Counted from the first letter of the stretch, positions 1-7,996 are shown. The stretch is DNA of 64,000 nucleotides from Roseateles_B sp041912595 (GCA_041912595.1 JAYRMR010000017.1:29828-93827), one strand, 5' to 3'. Notes: generated from the letters alone by a model not told the origin. A program made the numbers and translations.

Positions 1-113
1 AGGGGCAGCGGCGAAAGGCTGCTCCGTGCGTTCGCCTGCAACTGCATGGTGGTCAGGGCCCCTGCCACGGCCCCGAGGGCCACCCATCCGGCGACTTTCA
101 GTTTGGCACTCAT
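1..113 (-). CDS. S41-family C-terminal processing peptidase, N-terminal fragment (gene runs off the window)
   Basis: Only the first 37 codons are in the window. The ATG at 113 opens MSAKLKVAGWVALGAVAG, followed by a hydrophobic stretch and then SSLSPLPL. This is the uncleaved signal/anchor and first residues typical of the periplasmic carboxy-terminal processing proteases (Ctp/S41, PDZ-Ser/Lys) of Burkholderiales. The PDZ and catalytic parts lie outside the window, so activity cannot be judged. The family trims periplasmic and membrane proteins after recognising their C-terminus. The assignment rests on resemblance of the N-terminus only. Confidence 0.7.
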   Translation of the reverse strand, partial: MSAKLKVAGWVALGAVAGALTTMQLQANARSSLSPLP

Positions 114-599
114 GATGCGAGTGTTTCCTATCGGTGAGATCCAGTCAGTTCACCGCGCCTTGCGGGCGCAGCGCCCCGTGAGGGGACGTTTCAAGTATAG
201 GTCCCGCCCTGCGTGCGACCGCAGGAAGAGCCCGCTCCGAAACGCCTGTTTCAGGGGTTTACGCCGCCTGGGACGTGGGCTGCGCGCGACGCTGCCTCAC
301 CTGGCGGCCCCTTCGGACCGCCCAGCTGCCGGATTCCCAGCAGCCATGGGGCTTTGCGCGCGCCGCCCGCGACCTGCTCGACGGCTTGGGACCCATGGTG
401 CGCCCGGTGCGGGCGCCGTGCGGAAAGTCAGGGGCGGGCGAGCGTTGAAAAACGCACGCGCCGGGCTCGCTCACCACGGTCGGTGAGGCCCGTCGGGCAG
501 CGCGGGCGGGCGCTCGTGGGGCGTCGATGCGCCGGTGGCGGCAGGGTGCATGTTCCTGGGGCACGGCGCCAGGCGGCGGTCGCCTCAGCGTCCGCCGTC
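114..599. other. 486-bp gap without a convincing gene
   Basis: No frame here has both a plausible start with a ribosome binding site and protein-like composition. The frames that are open are Arg/Pro/Ala-rich shadows. The part next to 113 must hold the promoter of the S41 peptidase. A short perfect inverted repeat, CTCACC/GGTGAG, lies around 469-486, without a T-run. Confidence 0.5.
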
Positions 600-992
600 C
601 TAGCGGGCACCGTACTTGAAGCGGCCATGGAGCTTGTGTGTCGCCTCCACGCCCCGGGCCACCACCAGGACGACGAGGGTGGCCAGGATGACGTTGCCGC
701 CACCGCCAAGCTCGTCGCCCAGGCGGTTCATGACCGTCGTGATGAAGCCGAGGCAGGCGCAGATCATGGCGATGACCGAGGCCGTGCGGCTCCAGGTGCT
801 GCGGATGAAGTGGGCGCACAGCGCGAAGACCACGGCGTCGATCAGGATCCATGGCGTCAGCAGCAGACCGGCCACGGCCTGGAGGGCCGCCACCACGAAC
901 AAGGCCCGGGCGCAGTCGCGCGCGGCCAGTTCCGCGTCCTCGCGCGTGCGCATGGGGGCCAGCAGGCCGCCTCTTCTCGTGTCTCCGGCCAT
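600..992 (-). CDS. small integral membrane protein, function unknown
   Basis: A 130-residue protein with a charged N-terminus (MAGDTRRGGLLAP, then an acidic/basic stretch) followed by about three to four hydrophobic helices (for example LFVVAALQAVAGLLL, then LIDAVVFALCAHFI, ASVIAMICACLGFITTV, NVILATLVVLVVARGV) and a basic tail ending FKYGAR. The start at 992 is chosen because GGAGGGAGA lies at ideal spacing upstream; the frame is open further upstream but without a better site. I do not recognise the family. It is monocistronic as far as can be seen, and its 5' side abuts the integrated element. Confidence 0.65.
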   Translation of the reverse strand: MAGDTRRGGLLAPMRTREDAELAARDCARALFVVAALQAVAGLLLTPWILIDAVVFALCAHFIRSTWSRTASVIAMICACLGFITTVMNRLGDELGGGGNVILATLVVLVVARGVEATHKLHGRFKYGAR

Positions 993-1066
993 GCCGGTCT
1001 CCCTCCATCTTTTGGCAAAGCTCGCGTTGTACGCGAGTGCGACGGCGGGTTCATCCGGGAAATCGA

Positions 1067-1095
1067 GGGCCCGCGGAGCACGCCATCGCGGGCCC
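1067..1095. other. perfect 9-bp hairpin upstream of the small membrane protein
   Basis: GGGCCCGCG (1067-1075) pairs exactly with CGCGGGCCC (1087-1095) across an 11-nt loop. There is no following T-run, so it is not a classical terminator. It lies in the leader side of the gene starting at 992. Confidence 0.35.
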
Positions 1096-1187
1096 CGGCC
1101 GGCGCGCCGGGCAAGCGCTCTGCCGGTGACGGGCGCCAGCGCCGGTGGGCGGATGTCAGGGGCGGGGGCTGCGGGGGGGGGGGCCAC

Positions 1188-1204
1188 TGGTCCTCCGACA
1201 GGGA
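1188..1204. repeat. left attachment-site copy (attL) of the island
   Basis: TGGTCCTCCGACAGGGA repeats the last bases of tRNA-Arg(CCU), including its CCA end read on the opposite strand, with one C deleted and a slight shift at the inner edge. The longest uninterrupted match to the right copy is CCTCCGACAGG. An 11-G homopolymer lies just outside it at 1173-1183. Confidence 0.75.
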
Positions 1205-1263
1205 TAGAAAAAGCCTACTAAGTAGCTGTCAGTTAACGTCTCGTCGATCGTTTGGGGCTGGCT

Positions 1264-1284
1264 GTTCCCCGATTTGTTCCCCGG
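1264..1284. repeat. left arm-type repeat pair (GTTCCCCG)
   Basis: GTTCCCCG begins at 1264 and again at 1276, a 12-bp period. The same motif with the same 12-bp spacing occurs at the integrase end of the island (9905 and 9917). Such matched repeats flanking both att cores are typical of arm-type binding sites of tyrosine integrases. Confidence 0.7.
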
Positions 1285-1296
1285 TTGGTAATGAGA

Positions 1297-1328
1297 AGGC
1301 GCCCGCCAATTGGGACTAGCGGGCGCCT
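1297..1328 (-). terminator. strong hairpin, likely terminator at the distal end of the island
   Basis: AGGCGCCCGC (1297-1306) and GCGGGCGCCT (1319-1328) form a perfect 10-bp stem with a 12-nt loop. It lies directly after the stop codon of the small minus-strand frame ending at 1332. On the minus strand the stem is followed by TCTCATTACC, which is only weakly T-rich, so termination could be imperfect. Confidence 0.55.
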
Positions 1329-1331
1329 GGT

Positions 1332-1469
1332 TCACCAGTGCGTGTGGAACATCAACACGATCCCGACCAGACCCTGCAGGGTCGGTATTGCCGGGCGTAT
1401 AGCCACGAGTACCTCGACAGCGACGTCGAGCTTCTTGCGCCACTTGGGCTTACGAGCAGTCAAACGCAT
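1332..1469 (-). CDS. possible small membrane protein of the island, unknown
   Basis: The 45-residue reading starts MRLTARKPKWRKKLD and ends with a hydrophobic segment (TLQGLVGIVLMFHTHW). The frame is open upstream to a TTG at 1571 (79 residues). Support comes from the basic-then-hydrophobic layout and from a strong hairpin right after the stop. Against it, GAGGAG abuts the ATG at 1469 with no spacing, and no family is recognised. A single-span protein could act as a holin-like or regulatory peptide, but nothing shows this. Confidence 0.35.
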   Translation of the reverse strand: MRLTARKPKWRKKLDVAVEVLVAIRPAIPTLQGLVGIVLMFHTHW

Positions 1470-1571
1470 CTCCTCAAAGATGGACGTTGCAAGAGCCGGC
1501 GACGATACTAGGCGGGTCTCGACAAAGACCGCTGGGGTCACCTCCGGCGACGGGCGCTTCAGCCCGGGCAA

Positions 1572-2920
1572 GACGGCCTGCGCTAACAGGCCGTTTTTGC
1601 TTTTCTGGGAGAAGCTGCAGCCATTGTGCTGTGGCCCAGCTCGAGCCCGCAGCTGCCTGCTCCGGATTTGGGCGCTTCTCTAGCCCTTTCGCCCTGGCTC
1701 TTGATGCTCAGCTCCTGCGCTTTCCTGGGCGCGCGGTGAGGTTGTTGAGCGTGTCGACCTGGGCGATGTAGCAGCAGAACGCCGTGAACTTGTTGAAGGC
1801 CATCTGGGTCTACATCGGTGCACGTGCCCCACGTCGACCTGGACTGGCAGCCGATATTCGTGCTGCGCTCTTGTAGATGTTGACGAGGTCCAGATGCACC
1901 TTTTTGATCATCTCCTTGTTTCATGTGGGCCGCTTGGCTGGAATAAGTAACGCCTTGGCAACGCCGGGGCGGGTGCGTGGCGTTGGCTTCAGATCGGCGG
2001 AGTCTGGGAACTGGGTAGACCGGTAGCAAGGCAAACTCACTAGGCAAAGCCGGGGATCGTTAGGAGCGAGAAGGTACTGAATTCATGGGCGGAGCTTTGA
2101 TTTGCTGATTAATCAAACAATCAAAGATGGTCTAAGTTGTTGTTCCGAAAGAGAAATATCCCCCCATTTGCTGCTGAATTGAATTCATAGGGGGGAAATT
2201 TTCTGCGCGTGGGAGACAGGGCCGTCAGGAGCCGGAGTCGGCCCAGCCTTTCACCTCCCCCTCCCTCCGCGAGCGGTCACCCACGCAGCCCGTTCCGTCT
2301 CAAGATCGGTCCCGCTCTGGGCATGCCCCTCCTCAGATCGGAGGACACCGGCTGACTTCTCAGCACATGTCAGGGTCTCGGCGCCTCGTCCAGGCCCCAC
2401 CGTGTCCTGAAAACTCAGGAGACCCCCCTTGCCAGGAAGCCGACTTGGAATAAGGGGCCTGCTCAGTTTTGATCAGGCGGTGCCATTCCCGGGGATGAGT
2501 CCCTCGCGCGCGTGCGCGCACACAACGGGTGGCGGCCCGGACGCTGCATCTTGGCCGTTTTTTCGGGTTAGCGTTTGGGTGGACCTAACCCAGCGGTCAA
2601 GGCACAGAGTCTCTAGACTTTTCATGCCCCCGGGGGCCGTTGAGCGGCCCTACAGGCCTCAATCAGGTTGGCAGCAGTGCATCTTCGTGGGCTGTTCCAG
2701 CGGCGCAATACGGCGAGATCTAGCGGATCGGCCAGCGCTTGATAGCTGAGCAAGATTGGCGCCGTGCAGCAGGTCTCTCGCCCTGCGTCCGAGGTGCCTC
2801 CCCTCCGCGGGCGCGAAGGGCGGTGCCTGCCATGGGTCCGAAAGGGCTGGCCCGGCATGAGAAACCAGGCCAGCAGCGGCGCAAGCTATGGCAGACAGTC
2901 TCGCCTGCGCCGAATACTGA
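1572..2920. other. 1.35-kb non-coding or decayed part of the island
   Basis: No gene can be supported. On the minus strand around 1730-1920 there are short stretches that look protein-like but are broken by stops and frame changes (MAFNKFTAFCCYIAQVD in one frame; KKVHLDLVNIYKSAARIS in another, just upstream), suggesting a decayed gene. The stretch 2040-2210 is clearly AT-richer than its surroundings and carries TCCCCCC (2159-) and GGGGGGA (2190-) as a potential stem. The place where portal or terminase genes might have been, next to the capsid gene, lies here. Confidence 0.5.
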
Positions 2921-4255
2921 TTAAGCCTTGATGCCGGTGATCACCGCGAAGGCAGCCGGGTACAGCACCGCGAAGTCAGCGCGGCAGTGGCACATGAAGG
3001 CCAGCTGACCATTGCCGGCGAAGACCTCGGACAGCAGCTGCACGCTGAGGCTCTCGCGCAGCATGAGCGCCATCTTCGTGAAGTCGCCCAGGTAGATCTC
3101 CGTGCAGTCATTCGACGTGCCCACGGTCAGGTTCGTGGGGATCTGGCTGGTGCTGAGCATCGGCAGATCGGCGATCAGCGAAGGGCGGCTGAGGGGCTGC
3201 CCCGTGCTGTCGGCCAGGCCGGCGAACTTCACCAGGCTGCGGGGCGCCATGATGGCCGCGGTGGGCATCGGCGCATCGGCATTCAGCAGGGCCTGCACTG
3301 CGCTGAGCAGGTTGGCATAGCTGGTAGGCGAAGCGCCATTGGCGCCGTTGGTGATCGACTGGATGCCGGCCGTGTTCAGGATGCCGCGCGGCTGAGGTGC
3401 CGTGCCAGTGCCGCGCAGGCCGGCCCGGTCCAGTTCCTTGGCCATGGCCTGGCCGATGGCCGTCAGCAGCGCCTGCTCGATGTTCGGCGAATCGGCCAGC
3501 AGCTCGCGGCTGATCTTGAAGAAGAAGCTCAGCGACTGGGGCACCACCTGCGACGCAGAGAACACCGGATCAGACTCGGCCACCGCGCCGTTCTCAGCTC
3601 GCCAGGCCGCAGTCGGGACACCGCTCACGATGGCCGTGGTGTAGCTCTTTGCGCCGTCGTTCAACGGGATCACCGGCATGCCGGCCTGCAGCAGCGAGCT
3701 CGCGGGCACCAGGGCACTGAGGATCTGGGGCATGACCACGCTCGGCAGGGTGAAGCCGCCCGAGGTGTTGGTGCCTTCGCTCAGCGCGTTGCGGACCGCG
3801 GGCGTGGTAGGCATGTTCGCCACGCCGCGGAAGAAGTCACCGAGCGTGACGTTGTCACTGCGGGAGTTGGCCGCCTTGCCGCGGTAGTAGCCGTCAATGT
3901 CGGCCGCATTGCGCAGGACCTTCATTGGCTGCCCCTTGGCATTGCGCCAGCCGGTGGAATTCTTGGTGCCGCTGATGCCACCTTCCAGCTGCTCCAGGCC
4001 GTCCAGCATCGAGTCAATACTGGCGATGATGGTCGCCGCATGGTTCATGGCCAGGGCTTCGTCCTCGGTCACGTCACGGACGCCCACGTGCTCAATGACC
4101 TTGTTCAGCGCGCGACGCATGGTCTTGCGCTTCTCGTGCAGTTCGTCATCGGTGCCGCCGGCGCGGATCTCGCCTGCGTCGGGTTGCCCCAGCTTCGCGC
4201 AAATGCCGCGCCAGGCGTTCTGGGCTTTGATCTCTTTGAGTGCTTCGGGATTCAT
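2921..4255 (-). CDS. HK97-fold phage major capsid protein
   Basis: A 444-residue protein. Residues 1 to about 110 are charged and helical, like the scaffold-like delta domain of HK97-type capsid precursors. From about residue 140 comes the capsid core: SEGTNTSGGFTLPSVVMPQI, then a segment rich in small residues with ELLADSPN, AMAKELDRAGLRGTG and PRGILN. Next is the domain with AAIMAPRSLVKFAGLADSTG and LYPAAFAVITGIKA at the C-terminus. These are hallmark positions of the phage_capsid family. The ATG at 4255 has AAAGG seven bases upstream; another ATG lies at 4270. It is the last clear gene of the minus-strand series. No protease, portal or terminase accompanies it, which is odd for a prophage. 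Confidence 0.92.
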   Translation of the reverse strand: MNPEALKEIKAQNAWRGICAKLGQPDAGEIRAGGTDDELHEKRKTMRRALNKVIEHVGVRDVTEDEALAMNHAATIIASIDSMLDGLEQLEGGISGTKNSTGWRNAKGQPMKVLRNAADIDGYYRGKAANSRSDNVTLGDFFRGVANMPTTPAVRNALSEGTNTSGGFTLPSVVMPQILSALVPASSLLQAGMPVIPLNDGAKSYTTAIVSGVPTAAWRAENGAVAESDPVFSASQVVPQSLSFFFKISRELLADSPNIEQALLTAIGQAMAKELDRAGLRGTGTAPQPRGILNTAGIQSITNGANGASPTSYANLLSAVQALLNADAPMPTAAIMAPRSLVKFAGLADSTGQPLSRPSLIADLPMLSTSQIPTNLTVGTSNDCTEIYLGDFTKMALMLRESLSVQLLSEVFAGNGQLAFMCHCRADFAVLYPAAFAVITGIKA

Positions 4256-4417
4256 GGTGAAACCTTTCATTCGGGCCTGGCGCAAAAGCGAAAGCGCGCG
4301 CAAGCCGGGTTGTGATTACCTGCTCGACGCGCGCTCACCCGTGGGGTTCACCGCAATCCGCCCCGGCAGAATCAGACCGTTGATCTTTCATCGCGCGGGT
4401 TGAGCGCGATTCAAGCA

Positions 4418-4696
4418 TCAGTGTTTTGCGTTGTGCAACAGCTCGGCGGCCTCCCGCTCTGCCAGCATGCTGTCGCGCAGGCGATGAATGACCATCTGGG
4501 CCACCATCAGGCCGAGGAGGTGCGCACCCTCGGGCCGGCCGGCCCGCGTCAGTGCTGAGACGGATCCCAGCAGCTTGGGCACGGCATCGGATCTGAACGA
4601 GGGCGGTAGGCCGCCGTTCAGGGCGTCAGAGAGAAAGGCGCGGACCGTTTCGAGGTCTTGCTCATGCGGGTTCTTCGTGGCTTGATCGTGCGTCAT
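4418..4696 (-). CDS. small hypothetical island protein
   Basis: A 92-residue mostly helical soluble protein (MTHDQATKNPHEQDLETVR, later GAHLLGLMVAQMVIHRLRDS). Its ATG overlaps the stop of the upstream gene by four bases (ATGA), so it is translationally coupled to the replication operon. No family is recognised. A 162-bp gap separates it from the capsid gene, which may have its own promoter. Confidence 0.6.
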   Translation of the reverse strand: MTHDQATKNPHEQDLETVRAFLSDALNGGLPPSFRSDAVPKLLGSVSALTRAGRPEGAHLLGLMVAQMVIHRLRDSMLAEREAAELLHNAKH

Positions 4697-5046
4697 CGTG
4701 TTTCCTTCAGGGAGCCCTGGCGGGCGGATTGGGCGACCTGCTTCAGGTGCTCGATCAAGTCGGGCAGCAGGTCTTCTGGGGTGTTGAGGACATCGCGGGC
4801 CATGTCGTCCCGGGCCTCGTCAGAATCGCCGTGCAGATCACAGACAGCTGCAGCGGCCGTCAGCGCCTCGGCGGTCAGTCGAGACTCAGCCAGGAACTGG
4901 CCGATGGCTTCGCGATGCGGGCGGAGGATGGGCAGCAGGCCCTCGATGGCTGGCCGTGGACCGGATGCCATGACGGCGCCGGACTCGTCCAGGGATAGCC
5001 TCACACCGCGGGCATTGGCCCGCAGGATCAGGTGGGCCGGGATCAC
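4693..5046 (-). CDS. small island protein with a docking-domain-like N-terminus
   Basis: A 117-residue protein. The first 45 residues (LILRANARGVRLSLDESGA, then an LPILRPHREAIGQFL stretch) resemble the TubC N-terminal docking-like fold that is often seen beside or fused to phage and satellite replication proteins. The rest is acidic and helical. It is coupled by four-base ATGA overlaps to the ATPase gene upstream and to the next gene downstream. A role as an adaptor in the replication complex is inference only. Confidence 0.6.
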   Translation of the reverse strand: MIPAHLILRANARGVRLSLDESGAVMASGPRPAIEGLLPILRPHREAIGQFLAESRLTAEALTAAAAVCDLHGDSDEARDDMARDVLNTPEDLLPDLIEHLKQVAQSARQGSLKETR

Positions 5047-6227
5047 AGCAGCACCTCTTCTTCGGTGTCGAGCTCCGAAGGGAGCGCCGAAGAGTGTGAA
5101 GAGAGCATGCTTTTTTGTTTGCTCCCTTCGCTCCCTTCGTGCGCCCTTGGGGAGCTGAGTGCCCAGATCCAGCCGCCCCGGAGACCGTCCTTGCGCTTCT
5201 CCACCCCGATGCGCATGGATGCCCGCTTGACCTGATCCCAGGAGTACCCGGCCCCGTCTGCATCAGCCTTGACCGCCTTGACCGGCATGGGGCTATCGGC
5301 CAGCAAGGACCGCAGGAACGTCTCGACGTCTTGCGCCTCGCCGTCGTTGGCGTCTGCCTCCGCCTCAGCCAGCAACTCGCGGGCTGTGCCATCAATAGCC
5401 GCACCCCAGTTGATGCTCGAGGCTTGGATGTCCGGGAGACCCTCGAGCTGCCGGTGCTCGATGCTGTATTCGAAGCCGCCTGCGTCCGGGCCACAGTTGG
5501 ACTTTGACCGCACTAGGATTCGGCGATCTTGGCCGTCGCTGTCGCCCTTAACCTTTGCCGCGCACAGCACCAGTCGAGCGACTGCAGCAAATGCCATCGA
5601 GCCCACCACGCGCTCGGTCGGGTCGCGGCCGGCAGATCCTTTGCTGAAGTGCGAGATGCCCAGCACGGCTGCCCGGATGGCTGCGCCCAGGTCCACGATG
5701 GGCTGCAGGGCTCGGCGAACCTCAGTGGCCTTGTGACTGTCGCCAGCCACCGCGGAAACAACGGGGTCCACCACCAGAAGGCGTACATCACCGATGCGTT
5801 CAGCCTCGGCAATCAGTTGCTGCATGTCCCGCGCAGGGTCGAAGGGGTGCGTCTCGCCATCTACGCGGGTGGCAGTGATGAAGTAGACGCGGGATGCATC
5901 TGCACCCATGGCGAGCAGGCGCGGCAGCAGCGTGTCGGCCGGATCGTCCTCGCCGCTCCAGACCAGGACCTTTCCAGCAGAGCAGCGGCTGCCATCTGGC
6001 CAGCGTCCGCCACAGGTGACGGTGGCCGCCATGGCCAGGGCCAGCGTTGTCTTTCCCTGCCCCGGTGCACCAGCCAAGATGTGCAGCTTGCCCAACGCGA
6101 GCCAGTCTTTCCAGAGCCAGGCAACGGACTCGGGGCGCAAGTCAGCACCGCATGTCAGCACCACACCATCGGTAAGCTGTGCGGGGAGTTGGCGCACCGG
6201 CAGCGTGTGAATCGCATCGTCACTCAT
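5043..6227 (-). CDS. RepA-like AAA-type ATPase (putative replicative helicase)
   Basis: A 394-residue protein with Walker A GAPGQGKTT near residue 52, KVLVWSGEDDPADTLLPRL after it, and Walker B LLVVDPVV around residue 150. A sensor-like LGISHFSKG and the RVVGSMAFAAVARLVL segment follow. This is the RepA/RecA-like hexameric helicase fold found in plasmids, satellites and P4-like elements. The C-terminal ~100 residues form a separate acidic/winged-helix-like tail (YSWDQVKRASMRIGVEKRKD). It is coupled by ATGA overlaps on both sides with the zinc-finger protein and the docking-like protein. It would unwind the element's replication origin, which I could not locate. Confidence 0.85.
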   Translation of the reverse strand: MSDDAIHTLPVRQLPAQLTDGVVLTCGADLRPESVAWLWKDWLALGKLHILAGAPGQGKTTLALAMAATVTCGGRWPDGSRCSAGKVLVWSGEDDPADTLLPRLLAMGADASRVYFITATRVDGETHPFDPARDMQQLIAEAERIGDVRLLVVDPVVSAVAGDSHKATEVRRALQPIVDLGAAIRAAVLGISHFSKGSAGRDPTERVVGSMAFAAVARLVLCAAKVKGDSDGQDRRILVRSKSNCGPDAGGFEYSIEHRQLEGLPDIQASSINWGAAIDGTARELLAEAEADANDGEAQDVETFLRSLLADSPMPVKAVKADADGAGYSWDQVKRASMRIGVEKRKDGLRGGWIWALSSPRAHEGSEGSKQKSMLSSHSSALPSELDTEEEVLL

Positions 6228-6661
6228 GCCCGCACCTCCCTGTAAAGATCTTCGATGCGGTTGCAGGCCTGGGCCAGGCGCTGACGGTCCCCTTCGGAGA
6301 GTGGCACGCCATTGGCCAGGTTGCCCGCGGCAATGGCTGCGAACTCGGCTTCAAACTTCAGCGCGCGCAGGGCCTCGCCGGCCGAAAGCAAGCCCCGGTG
6401 CCGGCGCTGGGCCGGATGGTGGGGCGCATTCAGACGCTCAGGGAACAGATCGGAGACGTCCAGGCCCAAGGCTGAGCAGATGGCTGCAGGATCACAGCCA
6501 CCGGCAAAGCACTTCAGCAGCACCGTGCCGGAGTCGGCCTCAGCTACTGAGAGCGCCACGCTGCGCTCGGAGGTCTTGCAGGCCGGGCACGGGCCACGCC
6601 ACCCGTTGCCGTTGCGGCGCATCCGGCCATGCGCGCCCAGGAATACATCGAGGGCGCTCAT
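6224..6661 (-). CDS. stand-alone zinc-binding primase domain protein (CHC2-like)
   Basis: A 145-residue protein. Its first 70 residues carry a four-cysteine zinc site, CPAC near residue 24 and CFAGGC near residue 51, in the context GWRGPCPACKTSERS and VLLKCFAGGCDPAAICSALG. This matches the zinc-ribbon that starts DnaG-type and satellite primases. The rest is helical, with no TOPRIM or archaeal-type catalytic motifs visible. Either the catalytic primase part is absent or supplied by the host, or this is a DNA-binding adaptor for the neighbouring ATPase. Four-base overlaps link it to both neighbours. Confidence 0.8.
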   Translation of the reverse strand: MSALDVFLGAHGRMRRNGNGWRGPCPACKTSERSVALSVAEADSGTVLLKCFAGGCDPAAICSALGLDVSDLFPERLNAPHHPAQRRHRGLLSAGEALRALKFEAEFAAIAAGNLANGVPLSEGDRQRLAQACNRIEDLYREVRA

Positions 6662-6864
6662 GCGTCACCTCCGATGCGCTGCAGGAATTGGCGCACGCCG
6701 CTCAGGTCGCTAAGGTGGGCGGTGCGGTCCCAGCGCGAGACAAGGAAGCCGCCGCAGGAGAGCTCATGCAGGCTGAAGCCTTTGAGCGCAAGCATGGCCT
6801 GCAGGGTGGCGAACGCTTTCAGGTCCAGCTCCGCCTGGACAGCTTCGGCGGCCGGGGCGCTCAT
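6658..6864 (-). CDS. small hypothetical island protein in the replication operon
   Basis: A 68-residue protein, MSAPAAEAVQAELDLKAF followed by LQAMLALKGFSLHELSCGG and LVSRWDRTAHLSDL. It overlaps the AlpA-like gene and the zinc-finger gene by four bases on each side, which is good evidence that it is translated. No family is recognised. Confidence 0.6.
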   Translation of the reverse strand: MSAPAAEAVQAELDLKAFATLQAMLALKGFSLHELSCGGFLVSRWDRTAHLSDLSGVRQFLQRIGGDA

Positions 6865-7094
6865 TGGACCGCCCGTTGAGCTTGGATCCAGGCTCGAACG
6901 TCGGCGGCCTGCCAGCGGGTGCAGCGCGTGCTTAAGCGAACCGGCGCCGGGAATGTGCCAGCCGCGAGCCGGCGATAGATCGATGCTCGGGAAAGGCCGG
7001 TGGCCTGCGTCACGGTGCTGATTTTCAGCAGCGCGTCCTGCATCTGCAGGAGGTCAGGGAAGGCGCCCTGGGTGTTGATAGCTTCTGCGCTCAT
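6861..7094 (-). CDS. AlpA-family helix-turn-helix regulator
   Basis: A 77-residue protein with the MerR-like/AlpA DNA-binding unit: LLKISTVTQATGLSRASIYR, RRLAAGTFPAPVRLSTRCTR, WQAADVRAWI. AlpA proteins are the typical positive regulators or excisionases of P4-like and satellite elements; by analogy it may control integrase or the downstream replication operon, which it heads. An AGGCG sequence lies just before the ATG. The following gene overlaps it by four bases. Confidence 0.85.
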   Translation of the reverse strand: MSAEAINTQGAFPDLLQMQDALLKISTVTQATGLSRASIYRRLAAGTFPAPVRLSTRCTRWQAADVRAWIQAQRAVQ

Positions 7095-7134
7095 ATTCGC
7101 CTACGTGGTTCAACGTGAGGCGAATGGTTGGGCT

Positions 7135-7689
7135 TCAAGAACTATCGGTCACTGCAAGGAAATCGCGCAATTCTTTAGAGTAGGCCCGGGGATTCTCTAA
7201 GACGGTCCTCCGCAACAGCGGTCTATTCACGTCTTCCAAGCGTCCCCTGGAGATCCTCTTTAGGCGCCTGCAAATGCTCCAAACCGTCGCTTCGGAGAGG
7301 CCCATTGAGGCGGCTACAACTAGCACTGCTTCGGACTTAGCAACAATCAATTCCAGGCCGGTCACATTTTCTTGGACGCGAAGGTCTCTGCTCAGCGTAT
7401 CTGCAACTGGTCTACCTCTTGCCTTCTCGTAGCCAAAGTTACTAAGCGCATCATCAAGAGACCCTCCTCTGTTGATTGCCTCGTCCAGGGCGGCCAGAGC
7501 CTCACCTAGCCAGTGGGCCAGCGCTGGGGACATTGGCAGGCAGTCGTAGGATTTGATCGAAGCTAACGCCAATGCGGCGCGTCTCGACTCTGGGTTCCCA
7601 TCAAGGGCGCCGGCAAGGATCTCCCGCTCCTGTTCAGTTGATTGCGAAAGCAGCAGCGGAGCCAGTGCTTTGAAGCGTTCGAATGCCAT
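7135..7689 (-). CDS. hypothetical island protein with possible C-terminal HTH
   Basis: A 184-residue protein upstream of the AlpA-like gene (40-bp gap). The N-terminal half is helical (MAFERFKALAPLLLSQSTEQ). The C-terminal part, ASMGLSEATVWSICRRLKR followed by NRPLLRRTVLENPRAYSKEL, looks like a helix-turn-helix reader. Codon use is less GC-biased than in the chromosomal genes, with more A/T-ending codons, consistent with foreign origin. No clear Shine-Dalgarno sequence precedes the ATG. It may be a regulator of the replication operon, but the family is unknown to me. Confidence 0.6.
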   Translation of the reverse strand: MAFERFKALAPLLLSQSTEQEREILAGALDGNPESRRAALALASIKSYDCLPMSPALAHWLGEALAALDEAINRGGSLDDALSNFGYEKARGRPVADTLSRDLRVQENVTGLELIVAKSEAVLVVAASMGLSEATVWSICRRLKRISRGRLEDVNRPLLRRTVLENPRAYSKELRDFLAVTDSS

Positions 7690-7714
7690 GCCGTGCGTCC
7701 GAGGTTGCAGAGTC

Positions 7715-7996
7715 TCAAGGCGAGACGTGATGCCCGAGCACCGCTGACTTCAGTCCCGCCTCGCTGAGGCCGAACGTCTGCGACGGATCCTCCTCCAGGC
7801 ATGCGCTGATCACCTCGCCGAGGTGGGCGGAGCGCAATGCCATGCCCGACAGCACTTTGCCGGTGTCGTCCAGGTTCAAATCCCAGACCATCTTGTTCAT
7901 GGCTTGGCACATGGCGGTGATTTCCATGCTTGCCTCGAAGATCAGGCGAATCCGTTGCTCGGAAAGTGCTTGACCTTTTGCCGCAGCGTCATTCAT
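7715..7996 (-). CDS. small hypothetical island protein
   Basis: A 93-residue helical protein (MNDAAAKGQALSEQRIRLIF; later LDDTGKVLSGMALRSAHLGE, VISACLEEDPSQTFGLSEAG). AAAGGGG seven bases upstream of the ATG is a good ribosome binding site. Its start overlaps the stop of a 19-codon frame (7989-8048), as part of a chain of tiny overlapping frames. The pattern of charged and alanine-rich helices is common in accessory regulators, but no function can be assigned. Confidence 0.55.
   Translation of the reverse strand: MNDAAAKGQALSEQRIRLIFEASMEITAMCQAMNKMVWDLNLDDTGKVLSGMALRSAHLGEVISACLEEDPSQTFGLSEAGLKSAVLGHHVSP

Noticed and set aside
114..599. Small RNA between the S41 peptidase and the membrane protein
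   Set aside because: Only a weak 6-bp inverted repeat without T-run; no promoter-terminator pair could be supported.
1583..2047. 154-codon minus-strand frame
   Set aside because: Runs across fragments that read better in other frames; no start signal. Treated as part of the decayed zone.
2429..2749. 106-codon plus-strand frame in the island
   Set aside because: No ribosome binding site, unlike all island genes it lies on the plus strand, and composition is not protein-like.
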